Assembly: GCA_003640385.1 (NCBI GenBank)
Contig: RCAB01000678.1
Coordinates: forward strand, 1-26,974
Length of the DNA stretch: 26,974 nucleotides
Source of the DNA: Setaria digitata
Lineage: Eukaryota; Nematoda; Chromadorea; Rhabditida; Setariidae
Reading direction: 5' to 3'
Shown piece after piece: positions 22,896-26,974 of this stretch. The notes beneath the pieces are model-generated. The model was not told the origin of the DNA. It made no database searches and worked only from the letters and a program-made list of their open reading frames with translations. How positions within the stretch are numbered: position 1 is the first letter of the stretch; the number at the start of each line of letters is the position of its first letter. A program made the translations under genes and the position numbers.

Positions 22896-24483
22896 CTAGG
22901 AGGAAGTAGATGAGAAATGGCGGGTGATAAGTTGTTCCCGTACAAATGCCCCACCTAGGAAAAAAACCATTGAAAATAGTAGAGAAACGAGATATTAAGA
23001 AATTAAGCGAAAAAAAAATTAAGCGCTTTTACAGATTGTTTACGATCCAGGAGAAGTAAAACGTTACTACTTAAAATAAAATGATTTATAGCATACCGTG
23101 ACCAAATATGAAAAGTTTAAAAAATATGTTCACATTCATAGAGTGTTATCCTCGCAGACTTAAAAACTTCCTTTCAATTACATTAAAATATTAAGCACTG
23201 AAATAGTTGCTGTGAAATGCTGACTATCTTGTGCACCGAAAAAAGGGATAACTATTGTGAGCTAATTTTCCAAAATGTCATCATGTTTTGTTTAGATTCC
23301 GTGTTTTACAGCTCAATATATTAGTCTAGAATCAAGTATAGATTATATGAAAAAATATAGAAACTCACATGCTGAGCGAAAATTGTTGCATCCGATGGAC
23401 CATCATCTTCCACACTTTGAGAGCAATGCGACATATCCAAAAAATATGGAGGATCTTCAACAGATTCGAGTGGGAAATTGTCGCTGTCAATCACACCGCA
23501 CGGAACAAAACCGTCTTCACTACGCTGTGCTCCAATAGGAACTCGAATAGGGATTGCTTCGGATGCTGCTGGCATACTCCAGCCTTCTGGGCGCTCAATC
23601 CGTGGAGCTACTACTGCCACTATTATTGTACTGCTATTGTTATCACTAACAGCGATATCCTTGTCTACAGATGCGACTTCTTCGTCCAGCGGTATATATA
23701 ACCTGAAGGCTTGTGGAGAAGCAGCTACTAACCAACCCACACAGCAACAGGGGTCGTAATACGATGACAAATATTCCTTCTCGCTGGGTAAGGCAAAACT
23801 GGAATTTGGAAAGAAGAAATTCTTTTTTTTGTTCAAAGTACTGCCGCAAATGTTTTCGAAAGATGAGGAATGTACGACAACGTCTCCTTCAAGTACCACA
23901 AAACCAGATCCACGTAAAGTCTGAAAATCAAATAGTATTTAAAATCTATTTAAGAAAGGTAATAACATGATAATCGCGCATTACAAAGGAAAACTTGAGT
24001 AAAATGAATCGGCGTATCATAACAATGTTCTTTACAGATGAAAACGCTAAAAATAATTCCTTATCTCAACAATTTCAGAATCCATCATTTAATGCACCTC
24101 ATTCAGTACAACATAGTCATTCCAGAGAATTGCTCTAAAATTTATTATCTTTGAGTTTCACAAAAAATTTTTTCCTTTTTTTTTAAACATTGGAGATTGG
24201 ATCCAATAAACTTACAAGTACAGTTGTAAGAAATAAATATCCGCCAACTTCGTTCCTGCCATATGCTAACCATACAAGATAAAATTGATAACTTTCTTCC
24301 CTTACGTTTATGATAAAAAAGCAAACAATAACAGAATCACCTATGGTATCATTTAGAAACAAAAAAAAAAAAGATGGACTAGCTAACGAAAATTTTCGAA
24401 CAAACTTCGAATATACAATAAAGTGAGGAAAGTGAGACATATTTAGCTTACTTACTAAAGGCTCTTAATGTACTGTAAATCAT
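22874..24483 (-). CDS. Unrecognised protein, fused or adjacent to the MTMR gene
   Basis: Exons (minus strand): 24483-24456, 24340-24216, 23920-23369, all GT-AG with phases 1, 0, 0. They code 235 residues, starting MIYSTLRAFS. Two acceptors then compete, both in phase 0. One at 22955 gives a last exon 22954-22874 with 26 codons (VGHLYGNN at its start) and TAG at 22874-22876, making a separate 261-residue protein. The other at 22896 enters 22895-22779 in a different frame and continues into the phosphatase, making one protein of 1104 residues. The product has a hydrophobic start (VIVCFFIINV, YLFLTTVLTL, possibly buried strands rather than a membrane segment), a Cys cluster (YYDPCCCVGW), a Pro-rich middle and an acidic C-terminal half. 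I do not recognise the family. Human MTMR3 has only a short leader before its PH-GRAM, so an N-terminal domain would be a nematode feature. Confidence 0.55.
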
Positions 24484-24495
24484 CACTGTAAAGCA
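24484..24495 (-). promoter_or_regulatory. Probable spliced-leader acceptor before ATG 24483
   Basis: Minus strand GCTTTACAG ends at 24486 and two bases (TG) separate it from ATG 24483. This supports 24483 as the true start of the upstream reading frame. Confidence 0.5.
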
Positions 24496-25189
24496 TTCCT
24501 GCCTTCCATTAATGGAGCCGAAAAAAGAAAATTTTAGTGGTATAGCAAGACTTGATAAGAGAGAAGAATAGATCAACAAGTAGAACCACTAAAAAAAAAA
24601 AAAAAACAGGAAAGCTTTTCTACAAACGGTGTTGCTATCACAGCAAACAAGTTTTACTCGAAGTGGAAGAACTGCACAAAACTAATAGTTCGAAAGTCTA
24701 CTAGCAATCATACACAATGATAATCACTCTCCGAATAATGAACTCAAAATATCGACTGATTTTAGTAGTTTCAACATAAATAGTAACGATGTCTGCATAT
24801 TTTGAGTCTCATTTTCGGAAGAAAGCCAATAAAATATTCAAATTAATCTTCATTCAATTTTGCTTGTGTCGCCATCAATCAGCATACATGTGGTGTGTAC
24901 AGAACATAAAAAATGGAAGAGAATGGATGGCACAAAGTAATGCACACTTATGCGGTAAAAATACATTCAAGATCTCTTATTCCCGGACTCATTCAGAAAT
25001 CAACGTTGCACACATCTGCTATCCCTAGTGAGCATGGCCAATAGCCTGTATGAAGCAAGTAAAAAATAAAAATAAAGAAAAAATTAGTCAAATTTCCAAC
25101 ATTTTGACAGCCATATGGAAAAAGAAAGAGACGAGAAGAGAAGTCAAATTTCCATCGATCCATGCATGCTATCCTCCTCTCTGCGACCA
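24496..25189. other. Upstream flank, no gene seen
   Basis: Should contain the promoter of the 24483 gene. There is a 10-bp inverted repeat (TTTTAGTGGT 24532-24541 with ACCACTAAAA 24585-24594) followed by an A run. A 79-codon frame at 24789-25028 (+) has no recognisable domain. Confidence 0.4.
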
Positions 25190-25211
25190 CATTATTATTA
25201 TTATTATTATT
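25190..25211. repeat. (ATT)n microsatellite
   Basis: About seven ATT units. Confidence 0.9.
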
Positions 25212-25227
25212 CGGACTAAACAGCTGC

Positions 25228-25460
25228 CATGCACACACACGCGCACAGACGCACAAACACACACACAAATACACATACATCCACATGCAGGCGTACGCAC
25301 ACACACTACACGTATACACGTACACATACAGTACACACAGACAGACACCCACGCGCAACAGATGTACATGTACACATAGATGCAGAACACACTCCCTCAC
25401 ACACAGATGGCCACCCACAGACAGACAGACAGCCGCCCACACAAACATTCATACACAACA
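25228..25460. repeat. Degenerate CA/ACAG-rich tract
   Basis: About 230 bases dominated by CA dinucleotides with interspersed GACAGACA, ACGT and CACATAC units. It generates long His/Thr-rich frames on the plus strand and Cys/Val-rich frames on the minus strand; these are products of the repeat. Confidence 0.9.
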
Positions 25461-25578
25461 GACAGATATCTGCCCAGACCGACGCACATTCTTGTAGATC
25501 AATAAAGTGGAAGAAAATCAGGGATCTGCTTCGAAAGTTTCATTTCAACGCATTTGTCCAGTGTTTCTGCTACTATTA

Positions 25579-26229
25579 ATGATAATCACTCTAATTAAAA
25601 TAGGACAGAATATACTGCCAGACAGACTAGAGCACGCAATAAGACTAGTCACATCTGAAATGAAAACACTCCAGTGCGACACAGACACTGACAAGCACGA
25701 AGACATGTTCTGTGCCTACAGGAATGTGGAATGTGGCCCCTGTGAGCAATTCAAAACATCATATCTCTGTCTGGACAGTCACCACTCTGCACTGCACTTC
25801 ACACCGCGCTGCACTTCACCAGTGTCCACACCGCGCTGCACTTCACCAGTGTCCACACCGCGCTGCACTTCACCAGTGTCCACACCGCGCTGCACTTCAC
25901 CAGTGTCCACACCGCGCTGCACTTCACCAGTGTCCACACCGCGCTGCACTTCACCAGTGTCCACACCGCGCTGCACTTCACCAGTGTCCACACCGCGCTG
26001 CACTTCACCAGTGTCCACACCGCGCTGCACTTCACCAGTGTCCACACCGCGCTGCACTTCACCAGTGTCCACACCGCGCTGCACTTCACCAGTGTCCACA
26101 CCGCGCTGCACTTCACCAGTGTCCACACCGCGCTGCACTTCACCAGTGTCCACACCGCGCTGCACTTCACCAGTGTCCACACCGCGCTGCACTTCACCAG
26201 TGTCCACACTGCACACTGCCGAACACTAA
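25579..26229 (+). CDS. Doubtful open frame containing the 27-bp array
   Basis: From ATG 25579 to the stop before 26230 the frame gives 216 residues: a hydrophobic start (MIITLIKIGQ), a Cys-bearing middle (CDTDTD, CAYRNVECGPCEQF), fifteen PRCTSPVST repeats, and LHTAEH. An expressed repeat-rich secreted protein is possible in a parasite. Against this, no promoter, acceptor or family is evident, and the array is also open in other frames. I regard it as probably non-coding. Confidence 0.2.
   Translation: MIITLIKIGQNILPDRLEHAIRLVTSEMKTLQCDTDTDKHEDMFCAYRNVECGPCEQFKTSYLCLDSHHSALHFTPRCTSPVSTPRCTSPVSTPRCTSPVSTPRCTSPVSTPRCTSPVSTPRCTSPVSTPRCTSPVSTPRCTSPVSTPRCTSPVSTPRCTSPVSTPRCTSPVSTPRCTSPVSTPRCTSPVSTPRCTSPVSTPRCTSPVSTLHTAEH
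25804..26208. repeat. Perfect 27-bp minisatellite, 15 copies
   Basis: A unit beginning CCGCGCTGCACTTCACC and ending AGTGTCCACA repeats exactly 15 times (405 bases) with no substitution seen. It is GC-rich against AT-rich surroundings. A partial precursor (CTGCACTGCACTTCACA) lies just before, and CTGCACACTG just after. The unit has no stop codon in three plus frames and two minus frames. Confidence 0.97.
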
Positions 26230-26921
26230 ATCCGTCTCTCTAAGTAGCACCAGTTCCTGTTCTCATAATCAATTCTGCATAAATGTGACGTAACACAGCT
26301 GAGGATAAAGGCTAAAGCCACCGTTTTGTAGACGGGTATTCGGAATTTCTCGGACTCAATTTTTCTCAATGAAGATTTCAAAATCTGAGCTTGTTAAATG
26401 GGATCTTCTCACGTTGAAAATTTTTGTAACTATTGCTTTTTTCGTTTCCAGTGGAATTTACAATAAATCAGCAGTAAAGGATGAAAAGTGAAATTGAAAA
26501 AAATGAGGTATAAAATCGACGGGAAAAAAGACGCTACGAAATACTTAACACACACAGAGAAATGCTATAATTATTTGCCACATAAAAAGACAAATAACAG
26601 ATGAACAAAAAGACAGAGCTGAAATCGAAAAACACTGACATAACATATCTGTTGTTGACGCCTAGAATGGCAAAGCTAGGAATCCGATTCCGAGCAGGAT
26701 GTCTCTGCTTTGGCCTAGCCAATGAATGTAAGGTCATGCACTTCATTGGCAGTCAAATCGATTAGCAACAATTATCCCGAACAGCACCTTTGCCAAGTTA
26801 GCAAGAAACATGTAGCTAGGAATGATTAAGGCAACAAACTACTTGCGGCTATAGACAAATTCACGAATGTGATCGTTCTCCTATCGATAGAACAGATTTA
26901 TGGAGAGCCCTAGTTTCGGAT
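26230..26921. other. Right flank, no gene seen
   Basis: No exon structure is recognisable. The part 26661-26750 holds four successive small hairpins, listed separately. Confidence 0.4.
26661..26750. other. Cluster of four short hairpins
   Basis: Perfect stems: CCTAG/CTAGG (26661-26665, 26676-26680), GGAAT/ATTCC (26679-26683, 26687-26691), AGCAG/CTGCT (26693-26697, 26705-26709) and GCCAATGAA/TTCATTGGC (26718-26726, 26742-26750). The first two overlap by two bases. Only the last (9 bp) is longer than expected by chance alone. No known RNA family is recognised. Confidence 0.4.
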
Positions 26922-26974
26922 CCGGAAATGACACAGAAGAGATCTAGTGAATCTGATGAATCCTACATGCAACT
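26922..26974. repeat. Right arm of the 53-bp terminal inverted repeat
   Basis: Exact reverse complement of 1-53; see the left arm. Confidence 0.95.

Noticed and set aside
24789..25028. Plus-strand frame of 79 codons
   Set aside because: Single short frame with no family, acceptor or poly(A) context; kept as spacer.
24993..25448. Cys/Val-rich minus-strand and His/Thr-rich plus-strand frames
   Set aside because: They are translations of the degenerate CA tract in several frames at once.
25804..26208. CRISPR-like array
   Set aside because: Units are contiguous and identical with no spacers, in a eukaryotic context.
25779..26216. Minus-strand frames through the 27-bp array
   Set aside because: They arise because the unit length is a multiple of three; no start context or flanking coding sequence supports them.
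1..26974. The whole window as a transposon with terminal inverted repeats
   Set aside because: The interior is a series of ordinary cellular genes; no transposase, integrase or target-site duplication is visible, so an assembly or dispersed-repeat explanation is preferred.

Overview
This is an AT-rich eukaryotic window, almost certainly from a parasitic nematode (inference; a clade III or filarial-type worm fits best). The signs are many short exons, acceptors of the TTTCAG/TTGCAG type placed just before start codons as expected for spliced-leader trans-splicing, long homopolymer runs, and exon-intron versions of worm-like kinase and phosphatase genes. No bacterial operon, CRISPR, tRNA or rRNA was recognised. 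All gene models below were built by hand from exon phases and splice sites; nothing was checked against transcripts or databases.

Layout. 1-5531 (+): a gene encoding a helix-loop-helix protein without a basic region (Id/Extramacrochaetae-like), with a possible far-upstream first exon at 356-445, a degenerate 20-bp minisatellite in the presumed first intron, and two mutually exclusive candidate last exons. 5532-8438: gene-poor spacer with small tandem repeats. 8439-12154 (-): a casein kinase 1/TTBK-like protein kinase in seven exons. 13285-15462 (-): a full-length CDK10 orthologue in eight exons. 17447-22895 (-): a myotubularin-related phosphoinositide phosphatase of the MTMR3/4 (mtm-3) type, with PH-GRAM, active CX5R phosphatase, coiled coil and C-terminal FYVE domain. 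22874-24483 (-): further in-phase exons encoding an unrecognised protein that is either fused to the N-terminus of the phosphatase or forms a separate gene that touches it. 24484-26974: no convincing gene, but a degenerate CA tract, a perfect array of fifteen 27-bp units, and a run of small hairpins.

The three minus-strand enzymes are all signalling proteins (phosphoinositide phosphatase, CDK10, CK1-like kinase) in the same orientation, but 1.1-2.0 kb apart, so a shared operon is not shown. The most unusual points are: the dual acceptor that joins or separates the unknown upstream protein and the phosphatase; a GC-AG intron in the phosphatase supported by protein homology; the Id-like nematode HLH gene with alternative ends; the perfectly homogeneous 27-bp array, open in five of six frames; and a perfect 53-bp inverted repeat formed by the two ends of the window.
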